The notes: a model not told the origin generated them from the letters alone. DNA of 64,000 bases from Symmachiella macrocystis (GCF_007860075.1 NZ_SJPP01000001.1:1-64000); one strand, 5' to 3'. Numbered from the stretch's first letter, positions 35,574-45,187 are shown. Numbers and translations: made by a program.

Positions 35574-36731
35574 ATGGCCGCCCCCTTGGGAAATTCGCAG
35601 GCCGCGGATGCGCCTCGAATTCTTGCCGATGTTCAAACCGGTGTCATCTACAAGAACCCGCAACCGCACCTCACCAGTCAGCACGCCTATTTCCCGTCGG
35701 TCGCCGTTTTGCCCAACGGTGAAATGGTGGCGACTTATATGCTCGGCGAGGCCTTTGAAGCGGTGAATTGTCGGGAGCATGTTTCCCGGTCCACCGACCA
35801 AGGGGAGTCGTGGCAAGCCGAAGGTCCATTGGCAGAGGACATTGACGGTCAGTTGATATCCGAGAGCGGGCGGATCACCGCCTTAGACGACGGTGAACTG
35901 GTCGCCCTGCTGCATCGCCATGACCGCACCGCGCACCCACATGAAGGGTTGGCCAATCCGGAGACGATGGGCTTTGTTCCCACCGACTTTGCGCTGGCGC
36001 GGTCGACGGACAACGGACAGACATGGTCGCCGCCGCAATCGATCACACCGCCGTTGGTCGGGCCGTCGTTCGAGTTGTGTTGCCCGATCACCGTTCTCAA
36101 AGATGGCCGCTGGCTGCTGCCGACCTCGACCTGGCGGGGATGGGACGGCGAACATCCCAGCGGCGACCGCATGCTGGCGTTTGTTTCGCACGATCAAGGA
36201 AAAACTTGGCCCAGCTACTTCGATGTCATGCGCAGTGAGTGCGACGACCTGTTGTATTGGGAATCAAAAGTCGTGGAATTGCACGACGGACGATTGTTGG
36301 CGGTCGCTTGGGTCTACGACAACACGAATCATTGCGATCTGCCGAATCACTACGCGCTCAGTCACGACGGCGGCGCGACTTGGACCGCTCCCAAGTCGAC
36401 CGGTTTACTCGGACAGACGATGACACCGCTGGTGCTGGCCGACGACCGGATTCTGTGTGTTTATCGCCGCATGGACAGTCCAGGGCTGTGGTGCCAACTG
36501 GCGCATCTTGAGGCGGACGACTGGTTCAACGACGACGCACAGCCGCTCTGGGGACACGATGCCGGGGGGCTGACGGCGACCGACGAATCCATGGTCTCGA
36601 ATTTTCAAGTTTTGCGATTTGGTGCTCCCTGTATCACATCTCTGGCCGATGGCAACGTCTATGTGGCGTTTTGGGGCTACGAGGACTGTGTGAGCGTGAT
36701 CCGCTGGTTCAAATTCCGGGTCGCCGTGTGA
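35574..36731 (+). CDS. Sialidase-fold (BNR/Asp-box repeat) glycosidase-like protein
   Basis: The 385-residue protein carries at least four Asp-box motifs (SRSTDQGESW, ARSTDNGQTW, VSHDQGKTW, LSHDGGATW), the hallmark of six-bladed sialidase-type propellers. Such proteins hydrolyse or bind terminal sugars of glycans. No clear signal peptide is present, so the compartment is uncertain. The ATG at 35574 has AAGGAA upstream. It precedes the PSD1-type/DUF1501 pair by 65 bases on the same strand, an association common in planctomycete polysaccharide regions. Confidence 0.85.
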   Translation: MAAPLGNSQAADAPRILADVQTGVIYKNPQPHLTSQHAYFPSVAVLPNGEMVATYMLGEAFEAVNCREHVSRSTDQGESWQAEGPLAEDIDGQLISESGRITALDDGELVALLHRHDRTAHPHEGLANPETMGFVPTDFALARSTDNGQTWSPPQSITPPLVGPSFELCCPITVLKDGRWLLPTSTWRGWDGEHPSGDRMLAFVSHDQGKTWPSYFDVMRSECDDLLYWESKVVELHDGRLLAVAWVYDNTNHCDLPNHYALSHDGGATWTAPKSTGLLGQTMTPLVLADDRILCVYRRMDSPGLWCQLAHLEADDWFNDDAQPLWGHDAGGLTATDESMVSNFQVLRFGAPCITSLADGNVYVAFWGYEDCVSVIRWFKFRVAV

Positions 36732-36796
36732 TCTCCTCGCGCATTTGTTAAAATTGAGAGCAGTGAAATCAGTCTTTTCATGAAGGTACGCTCTCG

Positions 36797-39256
36797 ATGG
36801 CCATGCGACGATTTGTTGGTTTGCTGAGTCTGTTGATCTGCTGCATAGCGGCACCATTGAGCGCTGCGGAACCGCCGCCGCGCAAGATCGATTTCAACCG
36901 CGACATCCGCCCGATTCTTTCAGACACCTGTTTCGCTTGCCACGGGCCCGATGGCGAATCGCGGGAGACGGAGCTGCGATTTGATCACAAGGAATCGGCA
37001 TTTGGCGAATTGAGCGATGGCAGCTTTGCAATTGTGCCGGGCAAGTCAGCGGAGAGCCAATTGATTGAGCGGATCACATCCGACGACGACGCTTTGCGGA
37101 TGCCGCCGGAAGATTCCAATAAGAGGTTGACAGCTGACCAAATCGAGTTGCTGAAACAGTGGATTGATGACGGCGCAGCTTGGGACGAGCATTGGGCCTT
37201 GGTGCCGCCGCAACGATCTCAGCCGCCTGCCGTATCGAAACCGGACTGGCCACGGAATGCGATCGATCAATTCATCTTGGCCCGATTGGATGCGGAAGGG
37301 TTATCGCCTTCCCCGCAAGCGGATCGCGTGACGTTGATTCGCCGATTGAGTTTTGACTTGATTGGATTGCCGCCGACGGTTGAGGAGGTCGAAGCCTTCG
37401 TCGACGACAATCGTCCCGACGCATACGAACGGCTCGTCGAGCGGTTGCTGGCTTCGCCGCATTTTGGCGAACGGTTGGCGGTCTACTGGTTGGATCTGGT
37501 GCGGTACGCCGACACGGTTGGTTATCACGGCGACCAAACTCGTTCAGTCTCGGCCTATCGCGACTATGTGATCGACGCCTTCAACGCGAATCGACCCTAT
37601 GACCAGTTTACGATCGAACAACTCGCGGGCGATTTATTGCCCAATGCCAGTCGGGAGCAGAAGGTGGCTGCGGGTTACAACATGTTGGGCATGACAACCA
37701 TCGAAGGCGGTGCGCAGGCCAAAGAGTATCTGGCCAAATACGCCGCCGACCGCGTCCGCACGACGTCGGTCGTTTGGATGGGAGCAACGCTGGGTTGCGC
37801 GGAATGCCATGATCACAAATTCGATCCGTACACGGCGCGGGATTTTTATAGCTTCGCGAGTTTTTTCGCCGACATCCAACAAAAAGGGGTCGCCAATCCG
37901 GCGGCGAATTTGTTGTTGCCGACCGAAGAACAACAGCAAGAGTTGACAGAACTGGAAACCCAACTTGCCGCCGCGCAGGCGACCTATAACGCGTTGGAAG
38001 CCGAGCACAAAAAAGTTGCGGAGAATCAACAGGCCAGCAGCGCTTCGCCGACCGAAACCGAATCGGGCGAAGAGCCGGCGGTTGATGAAGAATTGAAGCA
38101 ACGCCTCTCCGCTGCGAAAGGCGAATTGGCCAACGCTAAAAGATTACACAAGCGTTTGTTGAGTACGATTCGCAAAACGATCAGCCCGGTCTCCGGAGAG
38201 CCGCGTGAGATGCGTGTTCTGGCTCGCGGGGATTGGATGGATGAAGCGGGCGAGATCGTGCAACCCGCCATTCCGGCCGCACTGGGGTCATTGCCGCCCA
38301 TGGAGCGACGGGCGACACGGTTGGACTTGGCTCAGTGGCTCGTCTCGCGCGAACAACCTCAGACGGCGCGAGTGTTCGTCAACCGCCTGTGGAAACTGTA
38401 CTTCGGCCGCGGCCTGTCGTCGGTGTTGGACGATCTCGGTTCACAGGGAGAGCGGCCCAGTCATCCCGAGTTGCTCGACTGGTTGGCGGTGGAATTTATG
38501 GAGAGCGGCTGGGACATCAAGCATATGATTCGCCTGATTGTCACGTCGTCGACCTATCGCCAGTCATCGCTCGACAACGACGTACTGCGAACACGCGATG
38601 CTCAGAACCGTCTGTTAGCACGGCAATCCCGCTTTCGCATTGAAGCGGAATTTGTGCGCGACACGGCTTTGGAAATCAGCGGGCTGCTGGTGAAGGAGAT
38701 CGGCGGCGAACCGGTTCGGCCTTACCAACCGGCCGGCTACTACGGTTACCTCAATTTCCCCAAGCGGACTTATCAGCCGCACAACAGTGACCTGCAATAT
38801 CGACGCGGCGTGTATATGCATTGGCAGCGAACGTTCCTGCATCCCATGCTGTTGGCCTTCGACGGGCCGAGCCGCGAAGAGTGTACGGCCGAGCGTCCTA
38901 TATCCAACACGCCGTTAGCCGCACTGACTTTGCTCAATGATCCGTCATTCGTCGAGGCCTCACGAGCATTTGCCGAACGAATCTTGAACGAGGGCGGAAC
39001 GACAGACGACGATAAATTGAGCTGGGCTTGGAGGCAAGCGGTTTCCCGAACACCCGATGACCGAGAAATGGAACTGCTGCGAAAACTGTTGGACAAACAC
39101 CGGCAAAGTTATACCAACGATCAAGAGGCGGCTGAGAAACTGATGGGAGTCGGCCTGCATTCAAAGCCGCCCGACAGCGACTTGATCGAGTTGGCCGCCT
39201 GGACGTCCGTCGCGAGGACGATCATTAACCTCAACGAGACTATCACCAGGAACTGA
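36797..39256 (+). CDS. PSCyt1-DUF1549-DUF1553 cytochrome c protein
   Basis: This 819-residue secreted protein has the domain order typical of planctomycetes. A signal peptide is followed by the PSCyt1 haem domain with CFACH at 45-49, and then DUF1549 (WPRNAIDQFILARLDAEGLS, GLPPTVEEVEAF). A further CAECH stands near 334. A helical coiled-coil insert (about 375-455) rich in Glu, Ala and Gln precedes the DUF1553 part (FVNRLWKLYFGRGL, LAVEFMESGWDIKHMIR). The function is not established; an oxidoreductase acting on polysaccharide or on its partner is suspected. The partner DUF1501 gene starts within five bases of its stop, so they are translationally linked. Confidence 0.9.
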   Translation: MAMRRFVGLLSLLICCIAAPLSAAEPPPRKIDFNRDIRPILSDTCFACHGPDGESRETELRFDHKESAFGELSDGSFAIVPGKSAESQLIERITSDDDALRMPPEDSNKRLTADQIELLKQWIDDGAAWDEHWALVPPQRSQPPAVSKPDWPRNAIDQFILARLDAEGLSPSPQADRVTLIRRLSFDLIGLPPTVEEVEAFVDDNRPDAYERLVERLLASPHFGERLAVYWLDLVRYADTVGYHGDQTRSVSAYRDYVIDAFNANRPYDQFTIEQLAGDLLPNASREQKVAAGYNMLGMTTIEGGAQAKEYLAKYAADRVRTTSVVWMGATLGCAECHDHKFDPYTARDFYSFASFFADIQQKGVANPAANLLLPTEEQQQELTELETQLAAAQATYNALEAEHKKVAENQQASSASPTETESGEEPAVDEELKQRLSAAKGELANAKRLHKRLLSTIRKTISPVSGEPREMRVLARGDWMDEAGEIVQPAIPAALGSLPPMERRATRLDLAQWLVSREQPQTARVFVNRLWKLYFGRGLSSVLDDLGSQGERPSHPELLDWLAVEFMESGWDIKHMIRLIVTSSTYRQSSLDNDVLRTRDAQNRLLARQSRFRIEAEFVRDTALEISGLLVKEIGGEPVRPYQPAGYYGYLNFPKRTYQPHNSDLQYRRGVYMHWQRTFLHPMLLAFDGPSREECTAERPISNTPLAALTLLNDPSFVEASRAFAERILNEGGTTDDDKLSWAWRQAVSRTPDDREMELLRKLLDKHRQSYTNDQEAAEKLMGVGLHSKPPDSDLIELAAWTSVARTIINLNETITRN

Positions 39257-39260
39257 TGTG

Positions 39261-40700
39261 ATGCATCCTCTCGAACAACATATGGCGCACTCTTCGCGGC
39301 GGTCCTTCCTACAGAATTCTTCGGTGGGGCTGGGAGCAACTGCGCTGGCAACCTTATTGAACGCTGATAGTTGGGCGGCGCCATCCGGTGCCCAGCGCGT
39401 CGGGGGTGTGGTTCAGCCTTTGCACTTTCCGCAGAAGGCCAAGCGGGTCATCTTTTTGTGCATGGCGGGCGGGCCGTCGCACTTGGAGACCTTTGACTAC
39501 AAACCCAAGCTGGCCGAGATGGACGGTCAGCCGATGCCGGCGGAATTCACAGCCGGTCAACCCATCGCGCAGCTGCAAGGACAAACGCTTCGCTGCCAAG
39601 GTCCGCTAATTGGTTTCAACAGACATGGCGAATCGGGACAAGAGATCAGCGACTTTCTGCCGCACACAGCCAAGTTGGCGGATGACTTGTGCATCATCCG
39701 CTCGATGCGGACGGATCAAATCAATCACGATCCCGCGCACACAGTGATGAACACCGGCACGTCGATTTCGGGTCGACCGAGTATGGGTTCGTGGATCAAC
39801 TACGGATTGGGAAGTGAATCGGCAGACCTGCCGGGATTTGTTGTGCTGACTTCCGAAGGAGGCCGCAACCCGCAACCGATTTCTTCGCGGCAATGGCACA
39901 GCGGATTTTTACCCAGCCGGATGCAGGGTGTTGAGTTCCGCTCCAATGGCGATCCTGTGCATTACGTAAATAATCCGGCCGGTGTGTCCGACACGCGGCA
40001 ACGTGATGTTGTCGAGACGATCAATGCGCTCAATCGGGTCCGCAATGAAACAGTCGACAATCCAGAGATCGCAACCCGCATCGGACAATACGAACTCGCC
40101 TTCCGTATGCAGGCCAGCGTGCCGGAGTTGATGGACCTGTCGGGCGAAACTCAAAGCACATTAGACATGTACGGTACACAAGGGGCCGATGGTTCCTATG
40201 CCGCCAACTGTTTGTTGGCGCGGCGGTTGGCCGAACGGGGGGTGCGTTTTATACATCTATACCACCGCGGCTGGGACCATCACGGCGATTTGGTCTCGTA
40301 TATGAAAACGTGTTGCAGCCTCACCGACAAACCGACGGCGGCCCTGTTGACGGATTTGAAGCAACGGGGCATGTTGGATGACACGCTCCTCATCTGGGGC
40401 GGCGAGTTTGGCAGGACGCCGATGTTCCAAGGCAAAGGGAAGAACCCGGGCCGCGACCATCATATCCGTGGGTTCTCGATGTGGATGGCCGGAGGCGGAA
40501 TCCGGGGCGGTGTGACACACGGCGCGACCGATGAACTGGGCTACAACGCGACCGATAACATCGTACACGTCAACGACTTGCACGCGACGATGTTGCACCA
40601 ATTGGGCATCGATCACAAGCGGCTGACGTACCGCTTTCAAGGGCGCGACTTCCGTTTGACCGACATTCACGGTCAAGTCGTGCGCGACATTTTAGCCTGA
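39261..40700 (+). CDS. DUF1501 protein with Tat signal
   Basis: The 479-residue protein belongs to DUF1501, a sulfatase/alkaline-phosphatase-like superfamily. A Tat signal (SSRRSFLQNSSVGLGA) leads, followed by CMAGGPSHLETFDYKP and the late GEFGRTPMFQGKGKNPGRDH block. It is the fixed partner of the PSCyt1-DUF1549-DUF1553 protein. Its start overlaps or touches that gene's stop: an ATG at 39261 is used, with a GTG one codon earlier. Two further DUF1501 genes occur in the window without such a partner. Confidence 0.9.
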   Translation: MHPLEQHMAHSSRRSFLQNSSVGLGATALATLLNADSWAAPSGAQRVGGVVQPLHFPQKAKRVIFLCMAGGPSHLETFDYKPKLAEMDGQPMPAEFTAGQPIAQLQGQTLRCQGPLIGFNRHGESGQEISDFLPHTAKLADDLCIIRSMRTDQINHDPAHTVMNTGTSISGRPSMGSWINYGLGSESADLPGFVVLTSEGGRNPQPISSRQWHSGFLPSRMQGVEFRSNGDPVHYVNNPAGVSDTRQRDVVETINALNRVRNETVDNPEIATRIGQYELAFRMQASVPELMDLSGETQSTLDMYGTQGADGSYAANCLLARRLAERGVRFIHLYHRGWDHHGDLVSYMKTCCSLTDKPTAALLTDLKQRGMLDDTLLIWGGEFGRTPMFQGKGKNPGRDHHIRGFSMWMAGGGIRGGVTHGATDELGYNATDNIVHVNDLHATMLHQLGIDHKRLTYRFQGRDFRLTDIHGQVVRDILA

Positions 40701-40828
40701 GCGCGGCCGGGCTAACCGCTGTGCGATTCCGCCAGCCAGGGCGGTCGAATGGTCCAAAACCACTATAAATGCGTGGAAAAACTGTTTCAGACTTTTTTTA
40801 CGAAATGTCTTGGAACCAGAGATGCGTG

Positions 40829-40856
40829 TTGACGCACAGGGTGGGGGTGATAGAAT
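40829..40856 (+). promoter_or_regulatory. Candidate sigma-70-type promoter of the cold-shock gene
   Basis: TTGACG (40829-40834) and TAGAAT (40851-40856) are spaced by 16 bases. Transcription would start near 40863 and leave a leader of about 70 bases before the ATG. Confidence 0.5.
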
Positions 40857-40935
40857 CAATAGCATGCGGCGGAGTTGCCTGGCGGTTGAGTTCCAGGCGT
40901 CGCCCAAAACTCACTTTTTTTCAGGATCTGGTTGA

Positions 40936-41133
40936 ATGGCTGAAGGTACGATCAAACGGCTGACGGACAAGGGTTTCGGGTTTATTGACACCGGAACGGA
41001 CAAGGACATGTTCTTTCACATGTCGAATCTCGAAGGAGTTCGCTACGAAGAACTTCATGAAGGTCAACGGGTCTCCTACACCCCCGGGGAAGGTCCCAAA
41101 GGACCGCGAGCGGAAAACGTCAAGCCGGTCTAA
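40936..41133 (+). CDS. Cold-shock domain protein (CspA family)
   Basis: The 65-residue protein is a single cold-shock domain with the RNA-binding motifs KGFGFI (12-17) and DMFFHMS (24-30). It should bind single-stranded RNA or DNA and act as an RNA chaperone. The ATG at 40936 has AGGA upstream. The gene has its own promoter candidate and a strong terminator, so it is a single-gene transcript, and its leader could fold in a temperature-dependent way. Confidence 0.92.
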   Translation: MAEGTIKRLTDKGFGFIDTGTDKDMFFHMSNLEGVRYEELHEGQRVSYTPGEGPKGPRAENVKPV

Positions 41134-41159
41134 AATAACGGACGTTTGACGAACACCAG

Positions 41160-41191
41160 GAAGCCGACGAATTTCGTCGGCTTCTTTTTTT
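41160..41191 (+). terminator. Strong intrinsic terminator of the cold-shock gene
   Basis: GAAGCCGACG and CGTCGGCTTC form a perfect 10-bp stem with a 5-base loop, followed by seven Ts. Confidence 0.92.
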
Positions 41192-41269
41192 CATTCACAC
41201 TAAGAACGAGAACACCGCCGCTCAATCAAAATAGCGTGCTGCGTTTATTCTCCGACACGAGACGAAACG

Positions 41270-41617
41270 ATGAACGACGCCCTCCCCCGCTCGACGAATC
41301 GCACGTTGGAATTCCAAAACGGTTCGGCCCTCGGCATCAGTAACCGTTGGCAGGGTGGACAATACTGCACGATTCTCACCGCTGCAGGAATCGTCGGCTG
41401 CGGGATCTACGATTTGGTGACTCCCGCTGAATTCAATCAAGCAATCGCCATTGCCAAAGGGACACCCGCGAATCCGCTCGTCGAGCCGGAAGACCTGTTC
41501 GATGCCAAGATCGTCGGCATTACGCCGCAGGCAGGCGCGTTGGGTATCACTCTCGGCATGACCGGCAAAGAAGCAGTCGAATTAATGCTACAGGCCAATC
41601 AGGAGCCATCGGAATGA
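41270..41617 (+). CDS. DUF1805 (YunC-like) protein
   Basis: The 115-residue protein fits DUF1805. The core has YCTILTAAGIVGCGIYDL followed by the helix FNQAIAIAKGTP, and KIVGITPQAGALGITLGMTGKEAVELM near the end. The function is unknown. It overlaps the following VOC gene by four bases (ATGA), so the two are translationally coupled. Confidence 0.85.
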   Translation: MNDALPRSTNRTLEFQNGSALGISNRWQGGQYCTILTAAGIVGCGIYDLVTPAEFNQAIAIAKGTPANPLVEPEDLFDAKIVGITPQAGALGITLGMTGKEAVELMLQANQEPSE

Positions 41618-42051
41618 ATCAACCCGTTGAGACCACTGCCGCACCGATTCAAGTAAAGTGCATTGACCATGTGACTTTAATCGTCAAGGACTTAGATCGC
41701 AGCCGCGATTTTTATGTGGGTCTGTTGGGAATGGACGAAGTCACACGTCCCGGTTTCAGTTTTCCCGGAAGTTGGTTTCAAGCCGGCCCGTCGCAGATTC
41801 ACTTGATTCTAGAACACGACCAATCCTCCCCCGCAGGCCTACCGCAACCGAGTGAGCAAGCCGGTGCTGCAACAAGGACGCACCACTTTGCCTTCGAAGT
41901 CGACGACGCCTACGCCGCCGCTGACGCTTTGAGAGCACAAGGCATCGAGTTCATGTGCGAGCCGAAGTTACGTCCCGATGGCTACGTGCAGACTTTCATC
42001 TCTGATCCGGACGGGCACTCGGTGGAATTGTTTTCGGTGCCGGCGGAGTGA
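41614..42051 (+). CDS. VOC-family (glyoxalase/bleomycin-resistance fold) protein
   Basis: The 145-residue protein has the two beta-alpha-beta-beta-beta units of the VOC fold. KCIDHVTLIVKDLDRSRDFYVGLLGM and FISDPDGHSVELFSVPAE carry the usual metal-site His and Glu. It may be a dioxygenase, lyase or isomerase; the substrate cannot be told. It is coupled by a 4-base overlap to the DUF1805 gene. Confidence 0.85.
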   Translation: MNQPVETTAAPIQVKCIDHVTLIVKDLDRSRDFYVGLLGMDEVTRPGFSFPGSWFQAGPSQIHLILEHDQSSPAGLPQPSEQAGAATRTHHFAFEVDDAYAAADALRAQGIEFMCEPKLRPDGYVQTFISDPDGHSVELFSVPAE

Positions 42052-42145
42052 GTCTTCGGCCCAGTGGTAGAGACTACGATGGCCCGCATGGCCGAATCGT
42101 ATTGAATTCTGAATACCACTTCGAATTTTCATGCGAGGAACCAGT

Positions 42146-42638
42146 ATGTCCGCGATAGACCAATCCAGCGTAATGGACCGAAATAATCCGGTTGTCGTGG
42201 AAATCTACGCCGCCGGTGATTGCATCGAGGCGCACGCGGCAGCGACGGTATTGGAGGATGAGGGAATCGAGGTTCAAGTCGTCGGTGAGATGTTGGATTC
42301 CGTCAAAGGCGGTATCCCGTTCGGAGAACCGACGGCGCCCCGACTGTGGGTTGCCAGTGCTGACGCGCAGCGCGGAACAACTGCTGGCGCAATGGCAGAC
42401 GCGGATATCCCAGCGAAGGTCGAAGACATCGGTCGGTGCATTTCCGCCTGGCGTGAAGCCGATTTTTGTCGGACTATTTGTGTTGGACGTCTCGCTGCGC
42501 ATCGCACAGGCAATGTCTGATGGCGACCTTTTCAGACTAGTCTCGACGATTGTCTCAACGCTGTTATTGGGGTATTTCCTGTTTGTGATGTATTACCACG
42601 CAAAGCACCGCAACATCGGCAGCGATGGAGAACTTTAG
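42146..42638 (+). CDS. DUF2007-type protein with C-terminal membrane helices, frameshifted
   Basis: The first part (42146 to about 42370) reads as a DUF2007 signal-transducing-type domain: VVVEIYAAGDCIEAHAAATV, LEDEGIEVQVVGEML and LWVASADAQ. The expected continuation AEQLLAQWQTR is found in another frame from 42372. It is followed by two membrane helices (PIFVGLFVLDVSLRIAQ and LVSTIVSTLLLGYFLFVMYY) and a stop at 42638. One extra base, or two missing, near 42371 joins the two. This could be a real mutation, a sequencing error or a programmed shift. The ATG at 42146 has GAGGAA five bases upstream. Without the shift the product ends at 42520 with an unrelated tail. Confidence 0.7.
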
Positions 42639-42718
42639 AAAGGCTTGTCGTCCGGGCCGATGGGCAGATTGCCGTCCCACGTTTTAGGTGCGCGAGGATG
42701 CCTTGCTACCGCTGTGAA

Positions 42719-42740
42719 CGACGGCAAAGCCGTCGGTTTG
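42719..42740 (+). terminator. Weak candidate hairpin between convergent genes
   Basis: CGACGGC (42719-42725) and GCCGTCG (42729-42735) form a perfect 7-bp stem with an AAA loop, followed by GTTTG. It lies between the frameshifted DUF2007 gene and the convergent CBS gene. Confidence 0.3.
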
Positions 42741-42795
42741 GGAAGCGGGCGGGTTGGCCGTTGTGCGATGTTTCTCCCGTCCCGCTCGCCCGCGA

Positions 42796-43266
42796 TTACA
42801 CAATCGGGGCTTCGTGACGTTCGGCGATGCTGCTGAGGTACAGCCAGGTGGACTCGCGATCCGGGGCGGACGCCATCATGCTGTGCGCGGCTTTCAATAA
42901 GTCGCGGCGGCTGATTTGACCGACGAGTTTTGATTTGCGGATCACCGGCAAGCGGCGGCAATGTGTGTCACGAAAAATCCGCGCGATGTCGAGCAGGTCG
43001 GCGTCTTCGTTGATCGTGGGGACTTCGACATCCATGAATGCATACAGGTGCGTCGTGGGATGCTGCTCGTAAGCCGATTCCAACAGCACGGACATGCAGT
43101 TTTTTTCGGAGAACATGCCAAGAAAATTGCGTCGGGCATCGATCACCGGAGCACCAGAGATGCGGTGCTTCAGCAACAGGTCAATCGCCTTGAACACGTC
43201 GACTTCCGGCGATAGGGTCACCAACTTGGTGACCATGATGTCCTTAGCCAATTGGTATGTATACAT
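42796..43266 (-). CDS. CBS-domain pair protein
   Basis: The 156-residue protein has two CBS domains (AKDIMVTKLVTLSPEVDVFKA...ISGAPVID and EVPTINEDADLLDIARIF...RRLPVIRK). It starts like the CBS protein at 20550-21062, so the two are paralogues. It is probably a stand-alone nucleotide-sensing regulator. The frame is open to 43392, but homology begins at MYTYQLAKD. The ATG at 43266 has GGAG seven bases upstream. Confidence 0.87.
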   Translation of the reverse strand: MYTYQLAKDIMVTKLVTLSPEVDVFKAIDLLLKHRISGAPVIDARRNFLGMFSEKNCMSVLLESAYEQHPTTHLYAFMDVEVPTINEDADLLDIARIFRDTHCRRLPVIRKSKLVGQISRRDLLKAAHSMMASAPDRESTWLYLSSIAERHEAPIV

Positions 43267-43527
43267 TCCGAATCTCCAGTCCGCCGTGCTGTATTGATAG
43301 ACCCGTACCCCCGCAACCATCGCGCATGTTGATGGGCTACCCAACGCAACATTAGGAATGACTTCCAATGAGACGATTATAGGCATCCCCATTCCAAATA
43401 CGCAAAGAAATTATTCAGAAAATGGTCCGTTGCCCGAGGATTGCGGACTTCGATCGGTCAGTGCGGCCTGTGCGGATCTGGCAAGATCATCGGCCGGAAA
43501 TCATCACCCCCACGCGGGTTGCGTCAG

Positions 43528-44892
43528 CTAGATCAACGATTTGATCGGTTGGCCGCCGGGGAGAATCGGGATCGGACGGCCGGCGAAGCTGGTGAACTGC
43601 TGCTGTGGATCCACACCCAGATGCCGATAGACCGTCGCCAGCAAGTCCTGTGGCGTCACCGGATCGTGCAAGGGATATTCCGCATTGAAATTGGTCTGCC
43701 CCACAACCTGCCCCATCCGCAATCCGCCGCCGGCAATCAGTGCGCTGAATGCCCCGGGCCAATGATCGCGGCCCAGGCCGATTTGATTGGAAAAGTTCGT
43801 CGGAGCATGCGTAACGCGCGGTGTGCGGCCAAATTCTCCGCAAGCGATCACCAGCACATTTTCGTTCAGGCCTCGGTCATGCAAATCAGTGATCAAAGCC
43901 GACAGCGCTTGATCCATTTGCGGCAGACGTTCTCGCTGCGCGTAGTCGAGATGAAACGCGCCGGCGTGGTCGTCCCAGCTGAAATTCTTAGTCGTGCTGT
44001 TCGGAGCAGTGGCATCGACGTTAATGACGGCTGCGCCTGCCTCGGCCAGTCGCCGCGCCAATAGACAGCTTTGCCCCCAACGATGTCGTCCGTAGCGGTC
44101 TCGCAATTTGGGATCTTCTTGCGCAATCTCGAAAGCGTCGGCCACTTTTCTGCTGGTTAGAATACTGAACGCGGCGGATTGGAATTCATCCGCGCCGTCG
44201 ATGTCATGTTCGTACCGTTGCCGAAAGCGATCGAATTGCCCCAGCAGATGCCTACGATCCCCCAAGCGACGATGATCGACACCGGTTGCCAACGTTAGAT
44301 TTTTCGGGGCATAACCGGGCAAAGAAGGATCGCCCGTATCGAACGACCGATGTGCTGCTCCCAAATAATTAGGTTGCGTCATAAACGGCGAACGCTGCAC
44401 GCCGATGTATTGCGGCAGGCCCTCGGGATGGGGGCCGCGAATGCGACTGGCGACCATGCCGAAGTCGGGATGTTTCGAGTGGGCTTGCGACGTCGGATCC
44501 GGCACGCTGGGTGTCTGGCCGGTCAGCACCTCGATACTGCCGTCGTTGTGCGCCGACATCTCGTGATGCAACGAGCGGATGATGGAGAACTTATCCGCAA
44601 TCTTCGCCTGCAGCGGCATGTATTCGCAGATGTCCATGCCGGGCACATTGGTGCGAATCGGATTGAGCGGCCCGCGATACTCGCTGGGAGCATCGGGTTT
44701 CATGTCGTAGGTTTCGAGTTGGCTGGGTCCGCCCCACATCCAAAACAAAATCACCGACGTCGTCAGTCGCGGATTTTCTGAAGCTGCTTGCAACCGCAAC
44801 AAGTCAGGCAACATCACTCCACCAAGTGCTAGCGTACCCACGCGCAGAAACTCGCGACGCTGGATCGGACCGGTGCAGAGGGGTGCCGGCAT
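43528..44892 (-). CDS. DUF1501 protein with Tat signal
   Basis: The 454-residue protein has a Tat signal (IQRREFLRVGTLALGGVML), then LFWMWGGPSQLETYDMKP and the late GEFGRTPRVTHAP...GRDHWPGAFSALIAGGG block of DUF1501. No PSD1-type partner gene is adjacent; the neighbours are a sulfatase and a CBS protein. The ATG at 44892 has AGGAG upstream. It is exported folded and its activity is unknown. Confidence 0.9.
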   Translation of the reverse strand: MPAPLCTGPIQRREFLRVGTLALGGVMLPDLLRLQAASENPRLTTSVILFWMWGGPSQLETYDMKPDAPSEYRGPLNPIRTNVPGMDICEYMPLQAKIADKFSIIRSLHHEMSAHNDGSIEVLTGQTPSVPDPTSQAHSKHPDFGMVASRIRGPHPEGLPQYIGVQRSPFMTQPNYLGAAHRSFDTGDPSLPGYAPKNLTLATGVDHRRLGDRRHLLGQFDRFRQRYEHDIDGADEFQSAAFSILTSRKVADAFEIAQEDPKLRDRYGRHRWGQSCLLARRLAEAGAAVINVDATAPNSTTKNFSWDDHAGAFHLDYAQRERLPQMDQALSALITDLHDRGLNENVLVIACGEFGRTPRVTHAPTNFSNQIGLGRDHWPGAFSALIAGGGLRMGQVVGQTNFNAEYPLHDPVTPQDLLATVYRHLGVDPQQQFTSFAGRPIPILPGGQPIKSLI

Positions 44893-45058
44893 GGGTGGAT
44901 GGCTCCTGGATGAAAACGCCGTGCCTGGGTTACGACGTATAGATTATCGCCGATTCGTTCCTCGCATGCAATGTGTAAGACGGGCCCGATGCTTGAGAAT
45001 TGAGGCGTGAGGGCAGAACCAAGACCGCGATTTTTACCGATCGCCTGTGTAAGCATCC

Positions 45059-45153
45059 GGGTGGCTGGGGACGGGCGAAGTCCGCCCCCAGTGCGTTGGG
45101 CGTAGGGATGTCAAACGACCTGGGGGCGAGCGAGTGCTCGTCCCCAGCCACCC
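45059..45153. repeat. Long inverted repeat, about 33-base arms
   Basis: The left arm (45059-45090) starts GGGTGGCTGGGGACGGGCGA and the right arm (45121-45153) reads as its reverse complement with only a few differences. The arms are separated by 30 bases. Both contain the GTGGCTGGGGACG...CGCCCCCA core that looks like a dispersed repeat unit. It lies between the sulfatase and DUF1501 genes. Confidence 0.75.
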
Positions 45154-45187
45154 TTAGCCCGACAGATCTTGTTGATCAGTGCACGAC

